DNA of 64,000 nt from Saprospiraceae bacterium (GTDB taxonomy: Bacteria > Bacteroidota > Bacteroidia > Chitinophagales > Saprospiraceae): positions 1 to 64,000 of the forward strand of contig JAQXDE010000038.1 of the NCBI GenBank assembly GCA_029251525.1, written 5' to 3'. Below, one piece after another: positions 34,410-42,630 of the stretch. A program made the translations under genes and the position numbers. The stretch's first letter is position 1, and each line of letters starts with the position of its first letter. The notes beneath the pieces were generated by a model, which was not told the origin of the DNA, ran no database searches, and worked only from the letters and a program-made list of their open reading frames with translations.

Positions 34410-35561
34410 TTAAATGGGTGACGGAGTTGGAATTAATTTTAGAGCCGTTTCTAATTTTTTTATAAAAAAATCAACGTGCTCTTTTTGGATATTTAAAGGA
34501 GGTAAAACCCTCATTACATTTGGATTGGAAGAAGAACCCGTAAATATTTTTTCTTTAAAGAGTAAATGCTTTCGTAATTCTTTGATAGGAAAATCGAATT
34601 CTAAACCTATCATTAAACCACTTCCTCGCACTTCGGAAATACCTTCGACTGTTTTTAATTTTTCTAAAAAATAATTTCCTAACTCCTTTGAATGAGCAAT
34701 CAAGTTTTCTTTTTTTAAAATATCTAAAACAGCAATTCCTGCAGCACAAGCCAAATGGTTTCCTCCGAAAGTGGTTCCGAGTAAACCATATTTAGCTTTG
34801 AATTTTGGATGAATCAAAACGCCACCGATTGGAAAACCATTTCCCATTCCTTTAGCAATTGTGATAATGTCAGGAGTGATTGTTGATTTTTGGAAAGCGA
34901 AAAATTCACCGCTTCGTCCATAACCAGATTGAATTTCATCGAGGATAAGAATGGTATTATATTTTTTGCAAAGTGATTCTAAAACTTCTAAGAATTTTGG
35001 TTTTGGGATTTCGACTCCTCCGATTCCTTGAATGCCTTCTATGATGACCGCGCAAACATTACCTTTTTTTAGTGAAGCTTCGATTGTCTCGATTTCATTG
35101 AAATTATGTAATTCCGTTTCGAAAGTTTTATTAATGGGAGCTTGGATTTTTACATTGTCGGTCACACTGACAGCAGCGGAGGTCCTTCCATGGAAACCTT
35201 TTTTGAATGCAATGATTTTGGTTTTTTTATTTTGGAAAGAAGCAAGTTTGAGTGCATTTTCGTTGGCTTCAGCACCAGAGTTGCAAAGGAATAAATTGTA
35301 TTCTTCACAGTTGGAAAGCTTGCCTAGTTTTTTGGCTAATTCAATTTGTAAATCATTTTTTAAGGAGTTAGAATAGAATCCTAAGTGTTGTAGTTGTATT
35401 GTTAATTTTTTTACGAAATGAGGATGACTGTGTCCGACGGAGATGACTGCATGACCTCCGTATAGGTCTAAATATTTATTTCCTTGACCATCGAAAATAT
35501 AACACCCTTCCCCTTTTACAGGATGAATATCGAAGAGTGGATAGACGTCAAATAGTTTCAT
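34410..35561 (-). CDS. argD: Acylornithine aminotransferase
   Basis: 383 residues, a PLP-dependent class III aminotransferase converting acyl-glutamate semialdehyde to acyl-ornithine. The fold shows MKLFDVYPLFDIHPVKGEG at the start, LCNSGAEANENALKLA, LILDEIQSGYGRSGEFFAF and the PLP lysine in ITIAKGMGNGFPIGG, then TTFGGNHLACAAG. An in-frame extension to 35741 was rejected because it is basic, low in similarity to anything and overlaps argC; the ATG at 35561 gives the family's normal start. The gap to argC is 20 bases. Confidence 0.95.
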   Translation of the reverse strand: MKLFDVYPLFDIHPVKGEGCYIFDGQGNKYLDLYGGHAVISVGHSHPHFVKKLTIQLQHLGFYSNSLKNDLQIELAKKLGKLSNCEEYNLFLCNSGAEANENALKLASFQNKKTKIIAFKKGFHGRTSAAVSVTDNVKIQAPINKTFETELHNFNEIETIEASLKKGNVCAVIIEGIQGIGGVEIPKPKFLEVLESLCKKYNTILILDEIQSGYGRSGEFFAFQKSTITPDIITIAKGMGNGFPIGGVLIHPKFKAKYGLLGTTFGGNHLACAAGIAVLDILKKENLIAHSKELGNYFLEKLKTVEGISEVRGSGLMIGLEFDFPIKELRKHLLFKEKIFTGSSSNPNVMRVLPPLNIQKEHVDFFIKKLETALKLIPTPSPI

Positions 35562-35581
35562 GATTTTTTTTTTTTTGGAAA

Positions 35582-36547
35582 CTAAAATACCATTGCTTTT
35601 AAATTCAAACCTTCTGTTTCTCCTAAGCCAAATATCAAGTTCATATTTTGAATTGCTTGACCAGAAGCACCTTTGATGAGGTTGTCTATCAAGCTTATGA
35701 TGAAAACTTTGTCGCCTTCTTTTTTTATAAAAAGGACACACTTGTTGGTGTTGACAACTTGTTTGAGACTTGGATTCTTTTGAGTGATAAAAACGAAAGG
35801 TTCTTCTTTGTAATAATTTTTGAAGAGATGATTTAATTCGTTTTCACTCAGGTCAGTTTTAGTATAAACCGATGCAAAAATTCCTCTAGCGAAATTTCCA
35901 CGAATGGGAATGAAATTAATTTCGCTATGAAAATCATTTTGTAATTGTTGAATGCTATGTTTAATCTCACCAAGATGTTGATGTGAAAATGGTTTGTAAA
36001 CTGACACATTATTATTTCTCCAGCTGAAGTGAGTTGTTGAAGATGGATTTTGTCCAGCCCCGGTCGAACCAGTAATTGCATGGACGTGAATGTCATCTTT
36101 TAAATTTTGAGATTTTGCCAAAGGCAGTAAGGCCAATTGAATCGCAGTTGCAAAACATCCACAGTTGGCAATGTGCGAACTAGTTTGAATTTGTTTTTTA
36201 TTCAATTCAGGCAAGCCATAAACAAAATTATTTCCTTCCTCCTTTATTCTAAAATCAGAACTGAGGTCAATAATTTTAGTTTGTTTAGAAAAAGTATGTT
36301 TCGTTAAAAATGATTTTGAATTACCATGGCCAGAACATAAAAACAATACATTTACACCTAGATTTATATTTTTAGAAAAAGATAAATAAGTTTCTCCCAA
36401 AAGATCTTGGTGAATGTCGCTGACCAATTTTCCATCTTGACTATTGCTATGGATAAAATCAATTTTCACTTTGGGATGATGTAGTAAAATTCGAATGAGT
36501 TCTCCTGCGGTGTAACCTGCACCTCCGATGATTCCTATTTTTATCAT
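35582..36547 (-). CDS. argC: N-acyl-gamma-glutamyl-phosphate reductase
   Basis: 321 residues. The N-terminal Rossmann part begins MIKIGIIGGAGYTAGELIRIL (GxxGxxG for NADP) and the catalytic Cys lies in IANCGCFATAIQLALLPL. GSTGAGQNPSSTTHFSWR and HQHLGEIKHSIQQL are typical of the dimerisation domain. It reduces acyl-glutamyl phosphate to the semialdehyde. It sits between argG and argD in the operon. Length fits the short ArgC class. Confidence 0.95.
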   Translation of the reverse strand: MIKIGIIGGAGYTAGELIRILLHHPKVKIDFIHSNSQDGKLVSDIHQDLLGETYLSFSKNINLGVNVLFLCSGHGNSKSFLTKHTFSKQTKIIDLSSDFRIKEEGNNFVYGLPELNKKQIQTSSHIANCGCFATAIQLALLPLAKSQNLKDDIHVHAITGSTGAGQNPSSTTHFSWRNNNVSVYKPFSHQHLGEIKHSIQQLQNDFHSEINFIPIRGNFARGIFASVYTKTDLSENELNHLFKNYYKEEPFVFITQKNPSLKQVVNTNKCVLFIKKEGDKVFIISLIDNLIKGASGQAIQNMNLIFGLGETEGLNLKAMVF

Positions 36548-36558
36548 GATTATTATTT

Positions 36559-37770
36559 TTAGAATTGACTTAAAATTTCTGCTCCGTTTACAGCTCTGTG
36601 AATTTTGGTAGCATTACCTAATATTTTTGTAAAACCTCTCACGTCTTCGCCAGACCATCCTTTATTCATCTCGCCATACGCTCCAAATTTTGCATTCATT
36701 AGATCGAAGTCAGATTCGATGCCGAGTAATTCAAAACGATAGGGGAGTAGCTTTATAAAACTTTTTCCGCTAACATTTTGCTGAGTATCGGTTAGGAAAT
36801 TTTCAATATTTCGCATCACAGGTTCTAGCAATTGCCCTTCGTGGAGAAGCATCCCGTACCAATTGGCGAGTTGCTCTTTCCAATATTGTTGCCATTTGGT
36901 AAGGGTGTGTTTTTCGAGTAGGTGATGAGCTTTGATGATAATGAGAGGTGCTGCCGCCTCGAAGCCAACTCGACCTTTGATTCCAATAATTGTATCGCCG
37001 ACATGAGTATCTCGACCGATGGCAAAAGGCGCTGCGAGTTGTTGCAATGCTCGGATGGCTTCTACAGGATGAGCGTACCTTTCTCCATTGATTCCGATGA
37101 GTTCTCCTTTCTCTAATAATAGTTCTACATTCTTCGAAGAGTTATTTTTAAGTTGACTAGGGAATGCAGATTCGGGAAGAGCTTGATGAGAAGTAAGTGT
37201 TTCGTTACCGCCAATACTTGTTCCCCAAAGTCCTTGATTGATGGAGTACTTTGCTTTTTCCCAAGAGATATTGATTCCATGTTTTTTCAAGTATTCAATC
37301 TCCGCTTCTCTGCTCAATTGGTTGTCTCGAATAGGTGTGATGATTTCAATATCATTGCCTAGTACATTAAATACCAAATCAAATCTCACTTGATCGTTGC
37401 CAGCACCAGTGCTTCCATGAGCAATTGTTTTTGCACCAATAAGTTGAGCATGTTGTGCAACTCCGATTGCTTGAAATATTCTCTCCGCGCTGACTGAAAG
37501 AGGGTAAGTATTATTTTTTAAAATATTTCCGAAGATGAGATAACGGACACATTTTTCATAAAAAGTAAAAGTGTTATCAATGCAGGTGAAAGATTTTGCT
37601 CCGAGCAAGTATGCTTTTTCTTCGACAGTTTTAATTTCTTCTTTTTCAAAACCACCTGTGTTGATAAGGACTGCGTGAACTTCCATATTTTTTTCGATAG
37701 TCAAGTATTTGACGCAAAAGGAAGTATCTAAACCTCCGCTGTATGCTAGAACTACTTTTTGGTTTTTCAT
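36559..37770 (-). CDS. argG: Argininosuccinate synthase
   Basis: 403 residues. The ATP pyrophosphatase loop LAYSGGLDTSFCVKYL is at the N-terminus, and HGSTGAGNDQVRFDL and RDNQLSREAEIEYLKKHG follow. It joins citrulline and aspartate using ATP. Parts of the C-terminal half differ from the E. coli form, as expected for the short ArgG branch of Bacteroidota. It is second in the operon, two bases after the GNAT gene stop. Confidence 0.95.
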   Translation of the reverse strand: MKNQKVVLAYSGGLDTSFCVKYLTIEKNMEVHAVLINTGGFEKEEIKTVEEKAYLLGAKSFTCIDNTFTFYEKCVRYLIFGNILKNNTYPLSVSAERIFQAIGVAQHAQLIGAKTIAHGSTGAGNDQVRFDLVFNVLGNDIEIITPIRDNQLSREAEIEYLKKHGINISWEKAKYSINQGLWGTSIGGNETLTSHQALPESAFPSQLKNNSSKNVELLLEKGELIGINGERYAHPVEAIRALQQLAAPFAIGRDTHVGDTIIGIKGRVGFEAAAPLIIIKAHHLLEKHTLTKWQQYWKEQLANWYGMLLHEGQLLEPVMRNIENFLTDTQQNVSGKSFIKLLPYRFELLGIESDFDLMNAKFGAYGEMNKGWSGEDVRGFTKILGNATKIHRAVNGAEILSQF

Positions 37771-37771
37771 T

Positions 37772-38350
37772 TTATGAATGTTTTTTTTCTGAAATTAAAT
37801 AGGTTAAATTGTATTCCATTTGGTTTTTAGAAGGAGCGAGCATTCCTGTGCATAGGCATATCTTACGATTGTTGCGTGTGAGAATATCAAAATTAGGACA
37901 ACTTCTACAGCTTTTCCAGAAGGCATCGTCTTGAGGTAATTCTGAAAAAGTTACAGGATGATATCCTAAGGAAGAATTGATTTTCATGACAGGTAGGCTT
38001 GTTGTAATTCCAAATATTTTCGCATTAGGAAATTTATTTCTAGCGTGATTAAAAACATGACTTTTTATTTTTTTTGCTAAACCATATCCTCTGAAATTGG
38101 GTGCAACGATGAGTCCTGAGTTGGCGACATATTTTCCATGTTCCCAAGTTTCGATATAACAAAATCCTATGAAGGTGTTTTTTAACAATGCTATTACCGC
38201 ATTACCACTTTTAATTTTTTGTTCAATATAATTGATATTTCTTTTTGCAATACCAGTTCCTCTCAATTTGGCAGATTGCTCAATTGTTTTGCAAACCTCT
38301 TCAGCGTATTTTAAATGTGTGTCTGTTGCAACTTTTATTTCGAATTTCAT
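37772..38350 (-). CDS. GNAT acyltransferase, likely first arginine-pathway enzyme
   Basis: 192 residues, counting from the ATG at 38350 (an upstream in-frame ATG adds 24 unconvincing residues). The acetyl-CoA loop is VAPNFRGYGLAKKI (R-G-x-G-x-A), and the fold is a single GNAT domain. As the first gene of a complete arg operon lacking argA and argJ, it is the best candidate for the N-acylglutamate synthase; the acyl donor could be acetyl- or succinyl-CoA. The C-terminus carries CRSCPNF and KICLC, two paired cysteines that look like a small metal site. That feature appears in similar arg-operon GNATs of Bacteroidota to my recollection, but I cannot verify it here. Confidence 0.8.
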   Translation of the reverse strand: MKFEIKVATDTHLKYAEEVCKTIEQSAKLRGTGIAKRNINYIEQKIKSGNAVIALLKNTFIGFCYIETWEHGKYVANSGLIVAPNFRGYGLAKKIKSHVFNHARNKFPNAKIFGITTSLPVMKINSSLGYHPVTFSELPQDDAFWKSCRSCPNFDILTRNNRKICLCTGMLAPSKNQMEYNLTYLISEKKHS

Positions 38351-38510
38351 TTTTGATAAGTTTTTAGAATAGACAATAAAATACCTAGCCGTCCGAAGGG
38401 TGCTTTGTCTTAGATGAAACAAATATCGAACTGGTAAAGACTAATAAAATAGAATGTAAGTGTATTGTTGCATTGTAGGGTAAATTCAGATTACTCTGAA
38501 TACTCCTTAT

Positions 38511-38682
38511 TAAAAAGTGATCTTTCTTGGAAAGAACGGTAGAAACAAAATTCTACCCGCAAAGGTATTATATGTTGAAATTACGCCCGATAGGGCGGCA
38601 TGAACGAGAGAAGAAACGACGAGGCGACGGTGCTAGGACAGCACTCGAAAATGAACTTTTGTATGTCGTTGTTTTTAACATT
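38511..38682 (-). ncRNA. Candidate structured leader RNA of the arginine operon
   Basis: Downstream of the minus-strand promoter at 38689-38720 the predicted transcript folds into a run of hairpins: GUGCU/AGCAC (38630-38644) extended by CGA/UCG, CGCCC-UAUC-GGGCG (38584-38597), GGTAGAA/TTCTACC (38538-38557) and TCTTTC/GAAAGA (38521-38535) followed by five U. The block 38582-38647 is about 60% G+C in a strongly AT-rich genome. No protein frame is convincing. It may be a cis-regulatory leader or attenuator of the arg operon (first ATG at 38350), or a free small RNA ended by the last hairpin. No known family was recognised. Confidence 0.5.
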
Positions 38683-38688
38683 GTTGAC

Positions 38689-38720
38689 CAAATGTAAACT
38701 TGGTTTTCGAGAAAAGCAAA
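38689..38720 (-). promoter_or_regulatory. Promoter for the arginine operon leader
   Basis: On the minus strand, TTTG (complement of 38717-38720), a 20-base spacer and TACATTTG (complement of 38689-38696) match the Bacteroidota consensus exactly. Start of transcription is expected near 38682. A second TACCTTTG at 38560-38567 lacks a -33 element. Confidence 0.7.
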
Positions 38721-38882
38721 ATTTTGGAATTTATGCTATCGAATGATAGTAAAATTTAATTTGGATTTTTTTGAGAAATCATTATTTATAGAATGGGTTG
38801 TTTTGATCATTAATAATATTTACCATGTTTAGGATTATATTAAAAAGGATAATTTTTTTTGAGAAATAAATATATTATAAAA

Positions 38883-38925
38883 AAAAAGCCTTTTTAGTGT
38901 TCCAGAAAGCCTTTTTAATAGCTTA
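38883..38925 (-). terminator. Weak terminator after the LEA-like gene
   Basis: On the minus strand two copies of AAAAAGGCTTT lie 21 bases apart, the second followed by a long T-run. An AAAAAG/CTTTTT pairing is possible but imperfect. Confidence 0.35.
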
Positions 38926-38929
38926 ATAT

Positions 38930-39421
38930 TTATTTAATATTAGTTGAATTGTCCACTAAGTTGTCTGTATTGTCAATGACATTACCTAAAACATCACCTG
39001 TTATTTCCTCAGTATGATTATTGCTTTCATCAACAGAGTCGTTAGCGTCTTTAACGACCTGGCCTACTATATTTTTTAAACTATCAATTAAATCACCTGT
39101 ATTACTAGAGATCGTATCATCAGCATTTTTAATGTTTTTTACAACATTATCAGCCACATCAACTAAATCTTTTATTTTTTTAGGTGTATTATCGATCGTA
39201 TCGTCGGCCATATCAATCACAATTTCTGTCACTTGTTTTGCACTTTCTGCAAAATTGCTTGCTTTATCTAAAACAGTTTCTTTCATGTCTTTTGCAACCT
39301 CTTTTGCATCTTTGGCGATGTCACTTGCTTTTTCGTTAACATCATCTGCTATATCTACAGCATTTTCAACTAAAACTTTTGTAGGACCAAAAAATCCCTT
39401 AATAAAATTGAATAATTTCAT
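38930..39421 (-). CDS. LEA-like amphipathic repeat protein
   Basis: 163 residues from the ATG at 39421, where MKLFNFIKGFFGPTKVLV forms a short hydrophobic start. The rest is repeats built around aDDVadaka-like units (DIADDVNEKASDIAKDAKEV, VIDMADDTIDN, DAVNDS-type), rich in Asp, Lys, Val and Asn, with no Cys. This periodic amphipathic pattern recalls LEA, apolipoprotein or YtxH-like stress proteins, which often are disordered until dehydrated or membrane-bound. No enzyme motif. It is a single gene beside the tRNA. Function is a guess. Confidence 0.6.
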   Translation of the reverse strand: MKLFNFIKGFFGPTKVLVENAVDIADDVNEKASDIAKDAKEVAKDMKETVLDKASNFAESAKQVTEIVIDMADDTIDNTPKKIKDLVDVADNVVKNIKNADDTISSNTGDLIDSLKNIVGQVVKDANDSVDESNNHTEEITGDVLGNVIDNTDNLVDNSTNIK

Positions 39422-39627
39422 ATTTGCTAAGTTTTTTGTGATTAAATAACTGCGTCTATAAATGCGAAACAATTTTCATTGCCCTTCAAGATAAAAAACT
39501 TTCTTTAAGGTCTATAAATCTTCTTTAATCAATTTATTACGATTGAGAGAAGTTCCTTATCCTTATTTTCTTTTTACTAAAAAAAAATCCCATGAAAGAT
39601 AATTAAATCTTCATGGGAAATTTCTTG

Positions 39628-39701
39628 TAGCGAGAGGCGGGCTTGAACCGCCGACCTCGGGATTATGAATCACGCGCTCTAACCAGCTGAGCTACCTCGC
39701 C
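39628..39701 (-). tRNA. tRNA with anticodon CAU, probably Met
   Basis: A 74-base cloverleaf on the minus strand: acceptor GGCGAGG pairs with TCTCGCT (G-U at both ends), D-arm AGCTCAGCTGGTTAGAGC, anticodon loop TTCATAA, and T-arm GGCGG-TTCAAGC-CCGCC. CCA is not encoded. The G1-U72 pair and lack of initiator features argue for elongator Met, although Ile2 with modified CAU cannot be excluded by eye. The anticodon stem CGTGA/TCCCG has a U-C mismatch in the middle. A consensus promoter lies just upstream. Confidence 0.92.
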
Positions 39702-39726
39702 ATAATTAACTTTTCGTAAGCGGGTG

Positions 39727-39758
39727 CAAATATACTAGTTTTTACTTTTTAAAAACAA
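39727..39758 (-). promoter_or_regulatory. Promoter of the CAU tRNA
   Basis: Minus strand: TTG (complement of 39756-39758), 21 bases, then TATATTTG (complement of 39727-39734). It stands about 25 bases before the tRNA 5' end and matches the Bacteroidota consensus. Confidence 0.75.
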
Positions 39759-39863
39759 CTTTTAAAAGATATTTTCCACACTATTTTGACTATTTTTTAG
39801 CGTGTAGATTTCAAGAGAATTTGTATTTTTAGCAATCCTAAAGTATAACAAAGGAATAAAATA

Positions 39864-41057
39864 ATGAAGAACCACATATTTACAATTTTCAAAAAGGAAA
39901 TGCTTGACATGTTGCGAGATCGACGAACGGTGATTACGATGATAGTTATGCCAATTTTATTGATGCCAATAATTATTTCCTTAAGTAGTTATATTGCAAG
40001 TGATCGAATAAAAAAGGCACAAGCTAAGGATATCAAAATTGCAATTAGTGCGAATGAAAATGGAGTTGATCTCGTTAAAAGGTTCAAACGCCAAAAAGAT
40101 GTTCAAATTATAGAAGGGGTTAATAAAAAAGACTTTGAAGAACTTATTAGAAATGATAGTTTAGATTTGGCGATTGATATTAGTGAAGATTTTGATTCTC
40201 GAATCGAAAATGGAAAAACAGCTGAGGTCCAAGTATTTTTTGATTCAACAGATGAAGGATTGTTTATGAAGCGCCTAAAAAACACAATTGATAATTATAA
40301 GGAATTTATAGTGAAGTCACGTTTGGTTTTACTTGGGGAAGAAATGAATTTAATTAAACCTATAAAAACTAGTGAACAAGACGTGTATACACAAACAGAA
40401 TCTCTTGGGAAAAGGATAGGAGGATTTTTGCCATATATTTTTGTTATATTTTGTTTGATGGGAGCAATGTATCCTGCCATTGATTTATTTACAGGTGAAA
40501 AGGAAAGAGGAACAATGGAAACTATTTTGAGTGTTCCAGCAAGTCGATTGCAAATTTTGTTAGGCAAAATGTTAGTAGTAGTGCTCTCAGGAGTTATCTC
40601 GGGAGTTTTAATGATAATAGGTTTATACTTAGCTTTGAAACTGAATCCAGATGTTCCAGGTTGGGTGATTACTATGGCAAATGAACTATTAAGTTCACAA
40701 TCATTAGGATTGATAATTTTGATGTTGATTCCATTGACAACATTTTTTGCAGGAATCCTAATTCCAACGAGTATTTATGCGAAATCTTTCAAGGAAGCTC
40801 AAAGTTTAATTCAACCGTTAATAATTGTTGTTACTATACCATTGGTGATTGCGATGATGCCAGGATTTAAGTTAGATGCTTTTACTGCTTTAATCCCAAT
40901 TTTGAATGTTGCATTGGCAACCAAAGAAATTGTAGCAGGTACTATTAATTATGGGCTATTGAGTTTAGTATTTGTGTCCCTTTTTGTTTTTGCAGGAATT
41001 GGAATAGCCATTTGTGTGAGATGGTTTGGAGCGGAAAGGAATATTCTGAGAACATAA
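39864..41057 (+). CDS. ABC-2 type permease, NatB-like
   Basis: 397 residues. One helix near the N-terminus (VITMIVMPILLMPIIISLSSYI), an extracytoplasmic domain of about 150 residues, then five to six helices in the C-terminal half. DLFTGEKERGTMETILSVPASRLQILLGK is the conserved ABC-2 coupling segment seen in NatB/CcmB-like sodium or drug exporters. No ATPase gene is next to it, so its NatA-like partner must be encoded elsewhere, or the protein pairs with a shared ATPase. It is flanked by the tRNA and a convergent methyltransferase gene, apparently monocistronic. Confidence 0.85.
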   Translation: MKNHIFTIFKKEMLDMLRDRRTVITMIVMPILLMPIIISLSSYIASDRIKKAQAKDIKIAISANENGVDLVKRFKRQKDVQIIEGVNKKDFEELIRNDSLDLAIDISEDFDSRIENGKTAEVQVFFDSTDEGLFMKRLKNTIDNYKEFIVKSRLVLLGEEMNLIKPIKTSEQDVYTQTESLGKRIGGFLPYIFVIFCLMGAMYPAIDLFTGEKERGTMETILSVPASRLQILLGKMLVVVLSGVISGVLMIIGLYLALKLNPDVPGWVITMANELLSSQSLGLIILMLIPLTTFFAGILIPTSIYAKSFKEAQSLIQPLIIVVTIPLVIAMMPGFKLDAFTALIPILNVALATKEIVAGTINYGLLSLVFVSLFVFAGIGIAICVRWFGAERNILRT

Positions 41058-41122
41058 CTTTTTTGATTTGAGGTAATGAACGGTTAATAATTCTTGAAGT
41101 ATTAATTGTTCATTATTTAGGA

Positions 41123-41761
41123 TTACTTTATTTTTCTAATCATCATAATGCCATCTCGAATTGGCAGTAACACATTTTCCACTCTAGAATCAGCTTGAAT
41201 TTTTTTATTAAATTCATCTAAAATCCTTGTATCAGTATTCTTTTTTTCTTCAACAACTTTTCCATCCCATAGCACATTGTCAACAAGTAGGAAGCCACCA
41301 GTTTTTAATTTGTCAAAAAGCAAATCATAATAATGGGCATATTCTCTTTTTCCAGCATCTAGAAAGATTAAATCAAATTGTATTTCCAAGGTTGGAATAA
41401 TTGCTTTTGCATCTCCAATGTGTAATTTAATCTTATCATTTAAGTTGGCTTTTTTAACAAAGTCTCGAATGATATATTCAAATTCTTCATTCGCCTCAAT
41501 GGTATGCAAAATTCCATCTTTTGGCATTCCCTTCGCAAAACAAATCGCAGCATACCCTGTAAATGTTCCAATTTCTAAAATAGCTTTTGGTTGAATCATT
41601 TGACTCAAAAAAGTAAATAGTTGTCCTTGTACATGACCGGAGACCATCTGGGGAGCTAGCGTTTTAAGATGAGTAGCTCGTTCGAGTTGGTGGAGAACTT
41701 CCGAAGGAGGGGAAGAGTGTTGCTCACAGTATTGATTTATTTTTTTTAAAGAAAAGTGCAT
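41123..41761 (-). CDS. SAM-dependent O-methyltransferase (family 3)
   Basis: 212 residues, similar to caffeoyl-CoA O-methyltransferase-type bacterial enzymes. The SAM motif is ILEIGTFTGYAAICFAKGMP, followed by LHTIEANEEFE; the metal/substrate region shows FDLIFLDAGKREYAHYYDLL and LLVDNVLWDGKV. Members methylate catechol-like or other hydroxyl groups with a divalent cation. The substrate is unknown here. The glycerophosphodiesterase-like gene is 38 bases upstream on the same strand, so it probably ends a four-gene unit with the EamA gene first. Confidence 0.88.
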   Translation of the reverse strand: MHFSLKKINQYCEQHSSPPSEVLHQLERATHLKTLAPQMVSGHVQGQLFTFLSQMIQPKAILEIGTFTGYAAICFAKGMPKDGILHTIEANEEFEYIIRDFVKKANLNDKIKLHIGDAKAIIPTLEIQFDLIFLDAGKREYAHYYDLLFDKLKTGGFLLVDNVLWDGKVVEEKKNTDTRILDEFNKKIQADSRVENVLLPIRDGIMMIRKIK

Positions 41762-41799
41762 TTCGTATTTTTTAAGAATTATTAAATGTAAAGGTATTG

Positions 41800-42630
41800 C
41801 TATTGTTTTAGAACATCCACTAAATATTTTACTTTGTCAGTTTGGATAAAATCAGGACTCTTTTGTATGGCATCTAAATTTTCATTTTTGGTGAGTAGTC
41901 CAAATAAACCTATACGCAGTCCAGCATGGTGAGCTTCTTTGATTTGCTCGGCATCAATAGTTGAATTAGGTATGATCATTCCATAGTAATTCATGGATTT
42001 TGTATATTCAAAACCTTTTTCAAATTCCTCCAAGAATAATAATTTTAGGTCTGGACGCATCTCTTGTAGCTTTTCCAAATAAGGTTTTCTTCTACTTTCG
42101 ATAAAAACATTTTCTGCCATATCATGATTGTTTAAAACTTTTATTAAGGCATTCCAATGTTTTAAAATATATTCGTCAGGATGATTTGATTCGTGTAATT
42201 TAAAATCCAGAGAAAACATAGATTCTTTTTTATTCTCAATGTTTTTAAAAAGTTGATTTAAGGATAGTATTCTATATTCTGCAAAAGGAGGATTTTTATA
42301 AATCGCTTGATTGATTTCATTCCAATTTTTCTCATAAATCATTCCATCAAGGTTTGTTTGTTCTTGCAATGTTTTGTCATGAAATAGCACCAAAACGGAA
42401 TCTTTAGTCATTTGGATATCCACTTCTACTCCTTTAGCACCTATTGCCAACGCACATTGAATAGACTCAAAGGTATTAATGGGGAACTGGGAGGAAATAC
42501 CCATTCCTGCATGGCCAAAGGGAACGATTTTGTTCCCGCTAAGATTTTCTACAAATGAAAGGTCAATATTATTTTTCCCACATGAAAGTAAAAGTGAGAA
42601 TGATATTAATGTGATGAAAATAGTTTTCAT
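41800..42630 (-). CDS. Glycerophosphodiester phosphodiesterase-like lipoprotein
   Basis: 276 residues with a lipoprotein signal (FITLISFSLLLSC, lipobox Cys17). The GDPD barrel is recognisable: VPFGHAGMGISSQFPINTFES at the start, then GVEVDIQMTKDSVLVLFHDKTL (Glu69, Asp71 metal ligands, His84). GDPD enzymes hydrolyse deacylated phospholipids to glycerol-3-phosphate. The canonical His-Arg-Gly is His40-Ala41-Gly here and PEN has become PIN, so the phosphate-binding Arg is missing. Substrate or activity may differ from the classic enzymes. It overlaps the upstream small barrel gene by four bases. Confidence 0.8.
   Translation of the reverse strand: MKTIFITLISFSLLLSCGKNNIDLSFVENLSGNKIVPFGHAGMGISSQFPINTFESIQCALAIGAKGVEVDIQMTKDSVLVLFHDKTLQEQTNLDGMIYEKNWNEINQAIYKNPPFAEYRILSLNQLFKNIENKKESMFSLDFKLHESNHPDEYILKHWNALIKVLNNHDMAENVFIESRRKPYLEKLQEMRPDLKLLFLEEFEKGFEYTKSMNYYGMIIPNSTIDAEQIKEAHHAGLRIGLFGLLTKNENLDAIQKSPDFIQTDKVKYLVDVLKQ

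Noticed and set aside
35562-35741. N-terminal extension of argD to an upstream ATG
   Set aside because: The added 60 residues are basic, unlike any ArgD, and overlap argC; the internal ATG gives the family start.
38351-38422. N-terminal extension of the GNAT protein
   Set aside because: The 24 extra residues are not part of a GNAT fold and lie in the leader; the ATG at 38350 fits.
38582-38690. Open frame through the G+C-rich block on the plus strand (LKLRPIGRHERE...)
   Set aside because: Starts only at TTG, is short and arginine-rich, and is crossed by hairpins that suit a transcript from the opposite-strand promoter; RNA structure explains it better.
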